NCBI GenBank assembly: GCA_008729055.1
Contig: SDUX01000090.1
Coordinates: 1 to 64,000 of the forward strand
Direction of reading: 5' to 3'
Origin: Pyropia haitanensis
Taxonomy: Eukaryota; Rhodophyta; Bangiophyceae; Bangiales; Bangiaceae
DNA length: 64,000 bases
The notes below the pieces were generated by a model. It made no database searches. It was given only the letters and a program-made list of their open reading frames with translations, and was not told the DNA's origin. This document shows positions 1 to 12,200 of this stretch, one piece after another. The position numbers were made by a program, and so were the translations under genes. Every line of letters begins with the position of its first letter. The stretch's first letter is position 1.

Positions 1-3000
1 CCGCCCGGCGGCCGGAAAAAGAAAATGGGGCACATGAGTGCGCATCCGTGGGGAGGGTTTGGGTTGTGGCGAGCGGGGGGGGGAGGTGGGGAGGGGGGAG
101 GGCGACCCGTGATCCCCCACGGCGCACCGTCGCCCCGTCGAGTGTAGCCGTGCGAGTGCCTTGGCGTTGGACCGGTACTGTGGACGCAGAGCGGCAGCCG
201 TGAAAGGGGCACCAGTAGCGGGCCGCTAGCGGGTGGTGAGGCGGCGCACCTCGGTAGGGGCGGCGCCCGTCAGGGAGAGGAGGGGGGGGGGGGTGGCTGC
301 CGCTGGCAAAAGCGGCGGCGGCCGCCGCCGCGGTGGCGTCGCATCCCATCTCTGTAGCCGACAACACCCCCCCCCCCCCCCCCTGGGAGACGCGCCCCTG
401 TCCGGCTCGGCGCCCCACCTGGCGCGCGCACGTCCCCGCCGCGTAGGCCACGCCCGCAGCGAAAGGGGAGGCAGCTGCAGGGGAAGGACTGCCGGATTCG
501 CGGCTGACAGCGCCACGACTGTCGGCCGACGGGCGGAGGACGCGGAGGGGAAGCCGGCCGCTAGGCCGGCTCTGGCAAGGCTGCCGCCTGGCGCCAGCGG
601 CTGGCGCCGCCACACCCCCCGCCGAGCCCCTAGCTACCCCCTATCAGCACGCGGCGGCCCGGGCGGCGGCGGTGGCCAGCCTGCCTGCCCGCCCGACCGC
701 CCGCCGCGGTCGGCATTGGCCGTGGGCGGGCGGGGCGCACCACGGTCGGGCTCCCCCCCCCGCTCCCCAGCAGTGCCCCCCTACCCCGGCTCGGCGCTGG
801 GGCGGTCAGCGGAAGCAGCAGAAGCGCCCCCCCCTCCCCCGCAGGCTACCCCCCGCTCAAGGGCCGCCTGCCATCGGCGACGCTGTCGCCACGGCTGGTC
901 GCACGGCCGCTCCTCCACTGCGGAGCGCGGGCGGCGCGAGGGCGGGGGGGGCGGGAGGGTCGAAGGGGAGGGACCACCCGTCCACGGCCGACGCGCCGCC
1001 GCGAGGAGCGCCGCGGCCGCGTGCGCCGCGCGGCCGGCCGGCTGCCGCGGCCGCGGTGACGGCGGCGTTGTCGCCCCGCCCTAGGCGTTGGCGGCCACGC
1101 CGCCGGCGCTTGTCGAACCAGCCGCGCCGCCAGTGGACGCCGGCCGCGGCCTTGCCGTCTGCGGCGGCCGCTCCGGCTCCGCCCGCCTGCCCGCCCGCCC
1201 GCCCTCAGTCCTTTCTGCGCCCCCCCTCCACCCCCCCCCCCGCCGAACCCTCCCGCACCTCCCCCCCCCACCACAGTGGAAGCGGCATGCCCGCCACCGA
1301 CAATGGCGCCGTCGCCGTCCCCCCCCACCAACACGACGCCACCCCCCCGCCGCACGGCGGCGACCGGCGCGCGCCGTCGGGCCCCTGCTGCTACTCGCCG
1401 CCCCCGCCAGCGCGTTCAGCGCGGCGGGCGCGGCGCCGCGCGTCGCGCTGCCGCTTTGCTCGTTCCGGCCCATCCGGCCGGCGGGGATCATCCAGAGCAC
1501 CCGCGGCACGGCGGCCGAGACGGCCGCCGGCAGCGACCGCGGCGGCGGTGGTGCGAGTGGCAGCGGCCCCCCCCGTGGCGGCGGCGGCGGCAGCGTCGAC
1601 GGCTTTGACGGCGGCAGCGTGACGGACCGGCCGTCCCCCCCCCCGCGCCGCCGCCGCCTCAGACGCCGTCGCCGGTCGGCGCCGCGGGCGGGCGCCTGTT
1701 GCTGGGCGGCGGCTACGTTAGCGGCGGCGGCAGCGTGTTGACGCTCGGCTTGGCGCTGACTGCCAGCGGCAGCAGCGACCGCGTCAGGGGCGCCGCGACG
1801 GTGCCGGTCGAGCCGTGAGGGGCCGAGAGGGCGGGAAATGGGGGGGTCGGGGGGGGGGGTGGGGGAGTGTGGGCGGGGACCGCCGCTCCACCGTGGCGCC
1901 GTCACCTACCGCTGCCGCCACCGCCACCGCCGCAACCGCCGCCCCGCCAACGGCGAGGACCACCGGCGCGGCGGCTGAGCGGCTGCCGCGGCGGCTAGGC
2001 GGCTGCCGCGGCGGCTCGGCGGCGGCCGTGGCGGCTGGGCGGCGCCGGGGGAGAGGGTGGTTTTGGCCACCGCGGCCACGGCGGCGACGGAGGTGGTCGC
2101 GGGAGTGGCGGCGTCGGTGGGGTTAGGGGGGAGGCGGGGACGGGCGCCGCCTGGCCTCTGCCGTAGCGCTCGCCGATACCGCTGCTCGACTGGAACGCCG
2201 GAGGCCCTGCGCGGGGGGGTAGCGCCCGCCCGTCGGCCGAGCGGCCGCCAACGAGTCCGGCATCGCCGCCCAGCGGGCGGCAAGGGCGTGAGCTAGGGGG
2301 GGGGGGGGGGTGCGGCGGAGGTGAGTGGCGGCCGACGGGGGGGGGACGCGGATGGGGGGGCGGTGGCGGCCGTGGCCGCAGCCAGCCCGCCGCTGTCACC
2401 GAGAAACTTTCCGCGACGCGCCTTGTGGCCGCCGCCGCCGCTGACGCCGCTGCCGCTGGCGGCGCAGGCGGCCGCTGCCGCGGGCGGCGGGCCCGACGGT
2501 GGCGGCGGCGGCGACAGCGGCCGCCGCGCCGCCAGCGTCGTCAGCGGCGAGGCCGTGGTGCTCAAGTGCCGGCCGGTCGCCCCCCCCGGGTGGCCGGCAA
2601 GCGTGCCGAGCGCGCCGGCGAGGGGGGGGCGGGCCTGCCGCTAGTGCTCCGGCCCGTTGCGCGGCTGGCGGGGTTTTCGAGCAGCGCCGTGAGCGAGGGC
2701 GGCGGCGGCGGCGGCAGCAGCAGTGAGGGCGGCGGCGGGGCGTCGCCCGGCGGCTTCCACGCGAGGCAAGGCGGGGGCGGCGGCTCTCTGTGGCGGCCGC
2801 TGCCGCCGTCGGCCGCCGCGGCGGCCGCCGCGGGCGGCGGCCGGGCTTCTTTTGTGATGCCGGCCCATTCCCCACCGCCGCCGGGCGCCCGCGCCGCCGT
2901 TGTCCTCCGCCCGCAGCCGGTGCACGCTGGGACGACAACGACGCCGCCTTCTTCTGCCCTGTCCTCGGCCAACCCGCTCCTCGCGCCCGCCGCCACCCGA

Positions 3001-5337
3001 CTACCGGGCCGACGGGTCGACATCCCCTCCGCCGCGGCGACCGCCGTGGCGCGGCGGCCGCCAATTGCCGCAATGCGCCGGCGAGGCAGCGGCGGCGCTG
3101 CCCGCGCCCGCCACTGCGTGCGCTGTGACAGCGACCGCGACCGCCACGGCGGCCGCCGCCGTGGCGAGCGCGCGACCGGCGAGACCCCGCGGCGGCGCCG
3201 GCGGTGGCAGCAGCAGCAGCCGCGGCGCCGCCGCGGCCGCCGCCGCGTCGACCGCCGCGGCGGCGGACGTTGCCGCCCTCCCACGCTCCGTCCGCGTGCA
3301 GCTCGTCGTGGTTGTGGCCGCCGCCTCGCGGCCGCCGTCGCCAGGGCAGACGGCGGCGGCCGCGGCAGCCGCCGCGGCGGCGGCGGAAATGGGCGCGGGC
3401 GCGGGGATCGACGCGGCCGCGGCCGAGACGGCGGCCGCGGCGGCGGCCGCGGCGAGGCCGGGGCCGGGTGACTCGCTCAGCCGCCTCAGAGGAGGACGTG
3501 CCGACGCGTGGGCGGCGGCGGGGCTCGGTACGCCCCGTGTGGCTGGCGCCAGCGGCGGCGAAAAGGGCGCAGGCGACAGCGGCAGCACCCGCGCGGGGGT
3601 CGGTGGCGGGAGCAGCCGCGGCGGCCGCCGCCGCAACTGGCGGCTGGCTGCCCCCCCGGCCTCGGCTGCTTGGTGACTGCCGGCGACGGCGACGACGCGC
3701 CCGTCGGCGGCCGCGGCAGCCGCGGCGGCGACGCCGCCCGCGGAGACCGCGTGGGCGGCTACCCGCCGACGCACCAGTTTGGCACGCCGCCTGTGCCGGC
3801 GGGGTCCGCGATGGGTGCGGCGGCGGGGAGCCACGATATAGAGGCCGTCGCGGACGACGGCAGCGGCGGCGGCCGCCGCCGCGGCTGGGCGTGGCGGCCG
3901 CCGCTCCGTGCCGGCGGCGCCGGCAGCGTCTGGGACACGGACGACGACGATGACACCGCGTCGTCGGTTGCAGCGTCCCAGTCGACAGCCGCCGAGAGCG
4001 CGGCGGACGGCGGCGACGTGCCGCCGCGGGTGCCGCCGCGCCCGCACGAGTGGGGGCGGACCCTCTCCTCCCGCCTCTGCGCGCGGCCAACGGCGGCGGC
4101 GACGGCGGCGGAAGGGGGGAAAGCCGCCTCGCCGGGCGCCGTGCCCGTCGACAGCAGCCACCAGGCCGCGTCAAAAGGGGGGGGGCGAACAAAGGGGGGG
4201 AGGGCGACCGTCGCGCGCGACAGCAGCATCTGCAGCGGCGTTGGCGGCTGCGGCTGCGGCGGCAGGCGGCCGCAAGAATAGCGGCAGCGGCAGCCGCGTG
4301 CGCGGCGGGCGGCTGGTGTCGCTGCCGCCCGCACCGCCCGCGGCGGGCGCCCTCATCACGTCCATCTCGGCCGACGCGGTCGGCGTCGGTGGCAGGGACG
4401 TGCCGAGGAGGACGCGTTCCCGCCGGCGACGGGTGGCCCCGCCATGGTCGTCAACCTCTCGCCCCCCCCCCCCCCCTCCCGCGGCGGTATCGGCACCCGC
4501 CGCTGCCGCTTCCGCCCACCCACCTCCCCCCGCCGCCCCTCCCCCCGCCCCGCACCGCTTCCCCCCCCGCCCGCGACGCCGCTGTCCGCACCACCCGCAG
4601 CCGCCACCGATCCACCTCCCAGGCCCGCTACAGCCGGCCCCACCCCCGGCACCCGCGTGGCGGCCACCGCCGCTGCGGCGGCTCAGCCACCCACCCCCCC
4701 GCCGCCCCCCAACCGCGCCGCGCCGCCATCGCCGCCGTCCGGCCCTCCTGCCGCCCCTCCCAGTAGAGGCAGCGCAGCCGTCGCCAACGCGTCCTACAGC
4801 CCGTGCTCCACCGCGAGGCGCACCGCCTTGCGGTGTGGTGGTGCCCCCTCGCTTCGGCCCAGAAGCTTCTGCAGATGCTGGGCAGCCGCTGGCCAGCTGA
4901 CGCCTGAGCGTGGCGCAGCGTCCTGCCTGCTTGGTCGACGAGGCTTGCTCACAGTGGATGGAAAAACACGGACGAGTCTGTCTCAGCATCATCTTTGGAC
5001 TTTGGCCTCATCCTGATTCCGCGGAGCAGGTTGCAGACGGGAGAATGAGTTTTGTGGACAGCTGCAGTGAAAGGCTGACAAACGATGTCCTTTTCCGAGT
5101 GGCTTTGCGGACCAGATGAATCCGTCGTAGAAAAGAGGCGTTCTTCAAAAACATGAGGTCGCGCACTGTGGACTGTCTGAGAAACAGCTCCGCCCTGGAT
5201 GCACCGCAGTTTGGCAAACAGTCGTGCTGAACAGTGACACGTTCCCGTGCAGAGGGCAGCGCGCGCGCTGAAGGCAGCGCGGACCAGGTGCCCAGCTGGC
5301 TCCTCGTGCGTCCTCGGCCCGACCGCCAGGGGACAGC

Positions 5338-5626
5338 TTGAAGAGCGCACGCACGACTGCAACCACGGTCGACCCGCCCACCTCCACCGCTCACGCGTGC
5401 TGTGCTAGGCAGAGGGAGCGGCGCAGCATCAGACTGAGCCGCGCCGGCATGGGGGAGCGGCAGCGCGCGCACGCGACTTGCGGTCTGTGCGGTTTTGTGT
5501 CGCGTGACGCGGTGACGCCTGTGGACGCGGTGGCGGCGCTGGTGGCAGTGCTGGCGCTGCCGCCGCTCACGCCGCCGCCGGCGACGGTGGCGGGGGGGGC
5601 GGGGGGGGGGCGGCTTATTGGCGGGG

Positions 5627-5661
<35 letters not shown>

Positions 5662-6111
5662 TACGAGGCCGGCGGCTTCTTTGGTCGCCTGAAGGCGGCC
5701 GCCGCCACTGCCACCGCGTCGGTGGTGGCGTGGGCAACGGCGCCGGCGACGGCGCCCGGCGGCGGCGCCATCCACCCCCCTCCCGCCACGACGCCCGCCC
5801 CCGTCGGCGCCGACTGGTCCGCCGCTGCCGCGCACGGGGCGGAGCGCCTGGCGGGACGGCTGGTGCACCTAACCCCGAGGGGGGGGGTGGGTGCGTCCGT
5901 CGCGGGCTCGTGTGTAGCCGACGAGTGTGGGGCGGCGGTGGGGGGGGGCGGGGGGCTGCTGCTCGTGCTGGAAGGGGGGGGTGGGGGGGGGGGGAACGGC
6001 GCCCTGCCCGCCTGCGGCCGCGGCAGCTGCGGCGGCGGCGAGGGTGGTTGCGACGGAGGCGGTGGCAGGGCTGACCGCCTTCCCCCCCGACCGCTGGCGG
6101 CACTGTCGTAA
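5338..6111 (+). CDS. Possible Gly/Ala-rich protein, unidentified
   Basis: This plus-strand frame encodes 257 residues. A likelier start is the internal Met that opens the MGERQRAH stretch. It has a CGLCGF motif that could belong to a metal-binding site, then a hydrophobic Ala/Val/Leu-rich stretch, long Gly runs, and an Ala-rich segment with FFGRLK and WATAP words. The mixed residues between the Gly runs make it more protein-like than the overlapping frames. I do not recognise a family. It may be one exon or one frame fragment of a longer gene that continues to about 7,384, because the same type of composition resumes there in other frames. A shadow frame of a minus-strand gene is the main alternative. 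Confidence 0.22.
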
Positions 6112-6409
6112 GGGTGGAAGAGCTCGAGGTGCTGGCGGGGGCCATGGCGGCGGCCGACGCCGCCACCCCCCTTCGCCCCCCACCCCGTCCACCACCGCGA
6201 CCGCCGCGACGGTCGCCGCGGCGGTGGCCGCCGCCGCCCCCCCCGCCCTCCCCCCCCCCTTCCACTCGCCGATGTGGCGCGTGCTGCGGTGGCCGCCGCT
6301 GCCGCCGCCGCCACGCCCCTATCCCCGCCATACCTGCCGCCCGCCACCCTCTACTACCAGCCACCGACGGTGGGAGCGGCGGCGCCCGCCATAGGCCTAC
6401 CCCGCGCGT

Positions 6410-7384
6410 ATGGCGGCGCGGGTGGTGACGGCTATGGGGAGGGGGGGGGGCGGGTGGGTACGGGGGGGAGGGAGGGTGAATGAGGGGGGGGGGGGCGCCG
6501 CCGGGCGTCGCCGCCGCTGTGTACCCGCCGATGGTGGCCGCGGGCGGGGGCGGCTGGGGCGGCGGCGGCGGCGGCGGTCTCGCCGCCGCCAGCCAGCCGC
6601 CGGACGAGGCGGCCGCGGCGGCGGCGGGCCGCCCTCGGGCGCCCGGCCGGCGGCGGCCGCCGCCGCGGGCGACGGCCGCGGCCCGACCTTCCGCTGCCCG
6701 CTGTGTGGGGAGGCGGTGGACGCGGACGCGCCGGAGCTGCGGCAGCACCAGCGGGGGTTCCCGACGGCGGCGGCGGCGGCGGCGGCCGCGGCGGGGGGGG
6801 GGGGGGGGGGGGAGCGGCAGGGGGGTGCCCCTCGGCGGGCGCCGCGGCCACCCCGCAGGCGGCGGCGGCGGTGGCGACGCCGCAGCGGCATCGGCGGTGG
6901 TGCCGCCGCCGCCGTGGGGCGTCAAGGCCGACGCGTCCGCCGCGGCCGCAGCGGCGGTGGCCGCAGCGGCGACGGCGGCCGGTCGCAGCGGCGGCGGCTA
7001 CCCCCCGCCCGCCGCGTCGGCGGCGACCCCCCGCCCCTTCCCGCCCGTCCCCCCGATACCACCCTCCCCCTTGTCGCGCGTTGCCTACCACCCCTACCCC
7101 CCACCGCCGCCCCCCCCCACCCCCCATACCCTCCCCCGGCAGCACCACCCGCCGCCGCCTCCTCTTCTGCCATTCGCGACCATCGCGGCGGCGGCGGCGG
7201 CGGCGGCGACCGCGACCGTGACCACGGCGGCGCGGCGAGCAGCGTGGAGCGGCCGCCCGACGGTGGCGGCGGCGGTGGCGGCGGCGGCGACCGCGCCAAG
7301 CGCAGTGACAGGGCTCGTGAGAGCCGAGCACGCCTCTCGCTCTCCTCAGAGCAGGACTTTTGTCTCCAAGTCCTTGTGTCGTGA
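6410..7384 (+). CDS. Possible Gly-rich protein with a C-x2-C...H finger and Arg/Asp tail
   Basis: The frame runs for 324 residues. About a third of the way in it has the motif FRCPLCGEAVDADAPELRQH, which looks like the first three ligands of a C2H2 finger (Cys-x2-Cys-x13-His), although no clear fourth ligand follows. The C-terminal end alternates Asp and Arg and then becomes Arg/Ser-rich before a stop at 7,382-7,384, reminiscent of RNA-processing proteins. Pro/Tyr-rich segments in a second plus-strand frame (for example near 7,075-7,130) interleave with it, and long G runs sit between the segments. The true product may therefore be a spliced or frame-corrected mixture. The family is not identified. 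Confidence 0.25.
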   Translation: MAARVVTAMGRGGGGWVRGGGRVNEGGGGAAGRRRRCVPADGGRGRGRLGRRRRRRSRRRQPAAGRGGRGGGGPPSGARPAAAAAAGDGRGPTFRCPLCGEAVDADAPELRQHQRGFPTAAAAAAAAAGGGGGGERQGGAPRRAPRPPRRRRRRWRRRSGIGGGAAAAVGRQGRRVRRGRSGGGRSGDGGRSQRRRLPPARRVGGDPPPLPARPPDTTLPLVARCLPPLPPTAAPPHPPYPPPAAPPAAASSSAIRDHRGGGGGGGDRDRDHGGAASSVERPPDGGGGGGGGGDRAKRSDRARESRARLSLSSEQDFCLQVLVS

Positions 7385-7390
7385 CCGTTC

Positions 7391-7440
7391 ACACAGGTCA
7401 CAGCAGGTCACAGCAGGTCACAGCAGGTCACAGCAGGTCA
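7391..7440. repeat. 10-bp minisatellite, about five copies
   Basis: The unit CAGCAGGTCA repeats head to tail four times, preceded by a partial copy (ACACAGGTCA). It lies at the exact boundary where the GC-rich tract gives way to DNA of ordinary composition. Confidence 0.9.
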
Positions 7441-9221
7441 GAGCCGCTTTCCCCCCTCTCCCTCAGAAAGCCATGTGACCAATCAAAGTGCAGAGAACTC
7501 TTCGGGGGGCTCTGCTTGGGGGCGCTTTTGTTTTCACAGCACGTCTCAGCAGCCCACAACACCTGAGTCAGAACCCCAACTCTTGGTCCGTGTTGCGATC
7601 TGGTCACTCGTCGCACTCTGGACCTGCTCACCCAGCCGCAAGCCAATCGGCGTTGGTTTCGTTGCGGTGCTCAGAAAAGGGTCCATCTCTGTGACCAACC
7701 ACATTGCGCCCTAACTGCTGACAGAGCCGGAAATTCCGAGGAATTCTGTTGTGCCATGCTGAGAACTGCTGTGACCTCTTCTGGCGATCCCATCATTCTT
7801 CTGCAACCGGCCATATCCCCCCTCCTTTCACAGCCTTCATTTACACACACAGCAACTGCTTGCCGCCTCGCAAAGTGGCCGGCACATTTGCCAGGTTCTT
7901 ATCAAAGGGACTGTGGTCTACCTAGAGAAAGTTGTGAAATTTTAGAGGAGGCACTGGGCCTCGAGGCGTAGCGCCTGGCGAAAGCTATCCCAGACTCTGA
8001 AAAGCAGGGGTGAGCGCCCTCTCCTCCATGCGGGAGAATGGCACAGGAGCGGGGCCTGTCACCGAACACGGGCTTCTATCACAACGGGCAGCTATTGGGC
8101 TGGAAAGAAGGGGGGGTTCGTGAACATGTAGGCGGCGGGCGCGGGCAGGGAGTCGGGGACGGTCTGCACCGGCTCGTAGGTGCCGGATGGTAGCCCACGC
8201 TGAGAGCGCCTGCGTTCGAGGAATGAGTCAGTCGGTAGCCAGCAGTAGTGGCACCCGTAAAGACGCCAGTAACGCTGACAAAATGGGGGTGCTACTTTAT
8301 AAACTTGAGTGGATTTGATTGGTGCTCAACTGGATCCATGTGGGAGGAGTGGGCTGGAGCAGCGCTGCAGAGGACCAATCTCCGGGAGGTACTGTATGAA
8401 CGCGAGCACGAACACGTGCTCGTACGTATGATTCGTGCCAAGCGGAGCCGATCCCCCTCGACAACACGTTTGTGCTATGATACGTGCTGCCAGATAGAGT
8501 ACAGTATTTTGTGGATACAGTTCCCGTATGCGGCCGGCGCCGCTGCTGCGCTGTGTCAAATGCGCCTCGTGCCACCTTGTCCCCCTCGCCCTCCTCACGA
8601 GCTGCAATGGGGGCGTCCCGACCCTCTCGGGCAATGATACGCTTTGGCGCGTACCGTCCCTGACGCAAATGTGGATCAGCGACGCAAACATAGATCACCG
8701 GAATCGTCGATTCCAGCTCATTTGCCCGTTGTTCTCTGTGTTTTTGACCGGCTTTGATCGCTGCTGGACGTCCCGCCAGAAAAAAATAGATGGACATGGA
8801 GCTTGTAGGTAATAGGCGACCATCACTGTGTTTTTTTTTTTTCTTGGATCGAAGTAGAAGTACGGTGATCGCCTATGAGAATAATATAGGGCATCGCGCT
8901 GGAACAAAGTGCCGGGAACGTTCCACTCGTCGATCGATCGCTCTGTCAACTTGATTCAATTGCAATCCCCTTTGATCCATTCCACATGGGCCACTACGTC
9001 TGATGCGCGCGCTCTTGCGGCAGGTGCTCCGACGCGTCAGGCTTACCGCTGTGGGGGGACCGACCCCTTGGTAAAAACCCTCGCACTCGCAAAGATTCTC
9101 ACCCACAGTGATAATGAACATCCGACGATTGCCCGCGTTGCGGCTCGTCGGAGAGGGAGGGGCCGCTGCAACGGCCAGCCGCGTGGGGCGCCCCGCGTGA
9201 GTACCGCGGTGTTGAACCGTC
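7441..9221. other. Intergenic region, no gene recognised
   Basis: Composition is ordinary and no frame has convincing protein-like content. The part nearest 9,221 lies immediately downstream of the Fanzor gene on its own strand. In this family that is where the guide RNA would be expected, but no RNA could be defined by eye. A hairpin with a poly-T loop lies at 8,812-8,876. Confidence 0.6.
8812..8876. repeat. Short inverted repeat with poly-T loop
   Basis: ATAGGCGA at 8,812-8,819 pairs with TCGCCTAT at 8,869-8,876. The pairing can be extended imperfectly inward (CATCAC against GGTGAT). The loop holds an uninterrupted T run from 8,831. It could be a tiny inverted-repeat element remnant or an RNA hairpin. 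Confidence 0.45.
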
Positions 9222-12200
9222 TCACGCGTGGGGTGCCTCCCCGCCACCAGCCGCCGCCGCGCCGCCCCCCTCCCCGCTCGCCGCGACCAGCGGGTCCGCC
9301 GCTGCCCCGCCCGCGCCGCGCCCATCCGCCGCCCCGCCCGTGCGGCCGTTCCAGTCGATCCGCGGCCACCGTACGTGGGCCGCGGTCCGGAACGGGTGGC
9401 ACGGGCGCCCGCGTATCCACTGCCACGTGCGCCAGCCGAGGTTGGCCGCCGCCGTCACGTCGCGGTTCACCATCCCTCGGGCACACGTCGGCTCCACGCA
9501 AACCTTGACGCACCACACCACCGCCTTGCGGTCCGCCCGAAAGACCGGGCCCGCGTGCGGCCGCGGGTGTGCAGCCGCCCGTGCCGTCGCGGCGTTCTCC
9601 GCCTCGGCGCGGCACGCCGCCCGCCGGCGGGCGTACCGCACCGGCGCGCTGCGGTCCCACCACCCGCGCTGCACGCCGCTCGGCCGGCCGGTGCGGCCGC
9701 GCACGCCACGGCGCCGCCCGCACACGCGCGTGCCGCGGGGCATTTGCGGCGGAGACGCGGGCGTCGGGAACACCAGCGCCAGCCGCGTGTGGCAGCCGTC
9801 GCAAGCTGCACTCGTGTTGCGCTCGGGCACGTCCACCGTCCAGCACAGGTGGCGCAGGCGCCGCCACAGCTGCGTCGCCCCCCCGCGTGTCGCCGCGTCG
9901 CCCAGCGCCACCGCCACCACCGACCCGTTGACAACCCGCCGCAGACGTCCGCCCGTCAGCTCCCGCTCGACGCGCGCCGCAAACCGCCCGCGCTGCAGCA
10001 CCCCGTACAGCCGCGCCTCGCGCAGCCCGCGCGTCGCCGCCGACCCCCACACCGCCTCATACACGGGCTTGCAGCGGGCGGCCAGCCACTCGCGTGACGC
10101 GACTCGCACCGCTTCCGCGTCGCCCACGCACAACGTCGCGCGCTCCGTCACCTGCTCGGGTGTCCGCACGCCCGCGGCATCTCCCAGCTCGGCGATGCGT
10201 GCCACGGCCGCCGCGCGATGGTCGGCTACCGCCCGCGTCGTCATCCCATTCCCGCTCTCCTCGTGGTACCGCCCGCGCGACAGGCTGTAAACCGCCCCGG
10301 GGGGGGGGGGGCGCGCCACCCGCGGCTCGCGCGCGTCGCCGCACGCACTCGCGCCGCCAGTGCCCTAAGCGCACCGGCGTACGTACCCGCGGCCGCGCGG
10401 TCGGCCGTCACTGCTGCCGCGCGGTCCGTCAGATACGCCTCCGCCAGCGGACGCCCGTCGTCCACGTCTGCCACCGCCATGCCGCGCGTCGCGCGGGGCA
10501 GGCACGCCAGCGCAACTCGCACCGCCGCGTGGCGCGGCACCCGCCACCTCCCGCGCCCGGTTGCCGCCAGCAGCTCGCGTAGCGCCTTGCACAGGTCGAC
10601 GCGAGCCGTGCGTCGCAGGCGCCGCGCGGCGCCGCGCACGCGCCGCACGCACCGGCGACCTGAACGCGGCGGCATGACCGCGGCTGCAGCAGCGGGGGGG
10701 GGCAACGCGTCTGTGCTGCCGGCGGCCGCCGCTCCGCCGCGTGGCCGCTTCCTGTCCGCGCCAGACCCGGCACCCACGGCTTGGCGCTTGCCAGCGGCCG
10801 CCTTGGTGGCCACGGCGGGGGGCGTCCCAGCTGTCGCCGCGGCCGCCGCTTCAACCTCCGCCATCTGGCCCTCTGTCAGGCCGGCCGCAGCGGTGACTCC
10901 AGCCTCCACCGCCAGCGCAGCGCGCATCAGCGCCTCAACCGCGACCAGCCTCGCTCGCGCGCATCGGGTCGCCCACACGCGGCTGCGGGCCGCCCACTGA
11001 GCGGCCGTCGGGCCGCTTGACACGGCCGTCAGCACCGTGGCTACACCAGGGTCCGCCGACACCACAGTCAGCCGCGACACGCCAGCCACGGGGCAGCCTT
11101 GTTTTTCTAGCTGCGTGGTGGGTGACCCCGCGACCCGCCGCCGCACGCGCGCCCCATCGCGCCGCCGCTTCGCAGCAGCAATGTCCGCAGCCTCGGCTTC
11201 TGCAGGCGTCGCCGGCCGGGACACCGTAAAGGCCACCGCCACGCCGTTGGTAGTCAGGTTCGCCCCGACAGAACGCGTTCCGCTGCCGATCGGCCGGCCG
11301 GGCAGGCGCGCAGCGAACGCGGCCGCGCCACGGTCCCGCACCGCGGCGCGGAAAGCGACGTCACCAACGCGCAGGGAGTTTACCAAACGGGTCAGGCGCA
11401 GCCGCGTAAACGTGCCGTGCATGTGCAGCGGCGCGGACTTGGCGGGGACCAATGCGAACGGGCGGCGGATGCCCTCGCGTTGCACGGCCACGACAAAGGG
11501 GACGTATGCCCACCAACGCGCCACGACAGCGACGTGGCCGCCCGTCGGGAAGAGGCGCGTCGGCCGCTGCCTCACGGGCTGCACGCGCGCGCGTATCGCA
11601 GCGATCGACGCCAGTACCGCCGCGCGCGCCGCGGCGTCCGGCACGGCAGCGACGAACTTTCTTGCGGCTGCCCCGGTCGGCTCGTCGACGCCACGCGAAA
11701 AGCACCTCAGAGCTGCTGCAAACACTCCTCGGCGTCCGTCGCTGCCGCGTGCGCCCACGGCGGGGGGGGCCGCGTCAGTCACGGCGCCCGCCAGGCCGCG
11801 CAGCGCACGCGTCACGCGCTGCGCCGTCGTCTGCGCCAGCCGCGTTACGGTCTGCGTCCACCGCATGCGATCGTTATTGCCCGGAAGGTGCTCGTGGCAC
11901 GGAGAGACGAGGGCAGGTGATAAGTCCCTCAGCGCCATCTCCGCCGCAGCAAGAAGCGTGGGCGCCGCACCGCGCGGCGGCTTGGCGGGTGGTGGGGGGG
12001 GGGGTCAGCAGCCGTGTGTATGCAGGGCGACTGAGCCGGTGCTCGCGAGCCCGCCCACACGTTCCGCACACATCCTCCCCGGACAGGCTCCCGCCGAACG
12101 CGCCACGGCAGCTGACTGCGTTCGACGCCCAGCTCCAAAAGTCCGTCCACCCCTGCGTCGTTGCCGGCAGTGCCGCGTCCCACGCGTCCGCACCAGTCGC

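Larger units (their letters stand above)
1..7390. other. Extremely GC-rich low-complexity tract, coding frame unresolved
   Basis: This stretch is packed with GGC/GCC/CCG runs and homopolymers of G or C ten or more bases long. All frames on both strands stay open over hundreds of bases, so open frames alone mean little. A few pieces have a mixed, protein-like composition. One is an acidic plus-strand stretch near 3,740-4,050 with several Asp and Trp residues. Others are the plus-strand segments near 5,450-5,880 and 6,480-7,340. These pieces lie in different frames, as expected either for exons or for one gene broken by homopolymer-length errors. I cannot choose between strands over 1-5,300. 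A lower-GC patch at about 4,890-5,460 shows no recognisable gene. Confidence 0.6.

Noticed and set aside
233..4900. Many long overlapping frames of Arg/Pro/Ala composition on both strands
   Set aside because: The stretch is so GC-rich that stops are rare in every frame. Most of these are shadows and none shows a motif, so no individual gene is called.
7391..7440. CRISPR-like short repeats
   Set aside because: They are a 10-bp head-to-tail minisatellite with no spacers.
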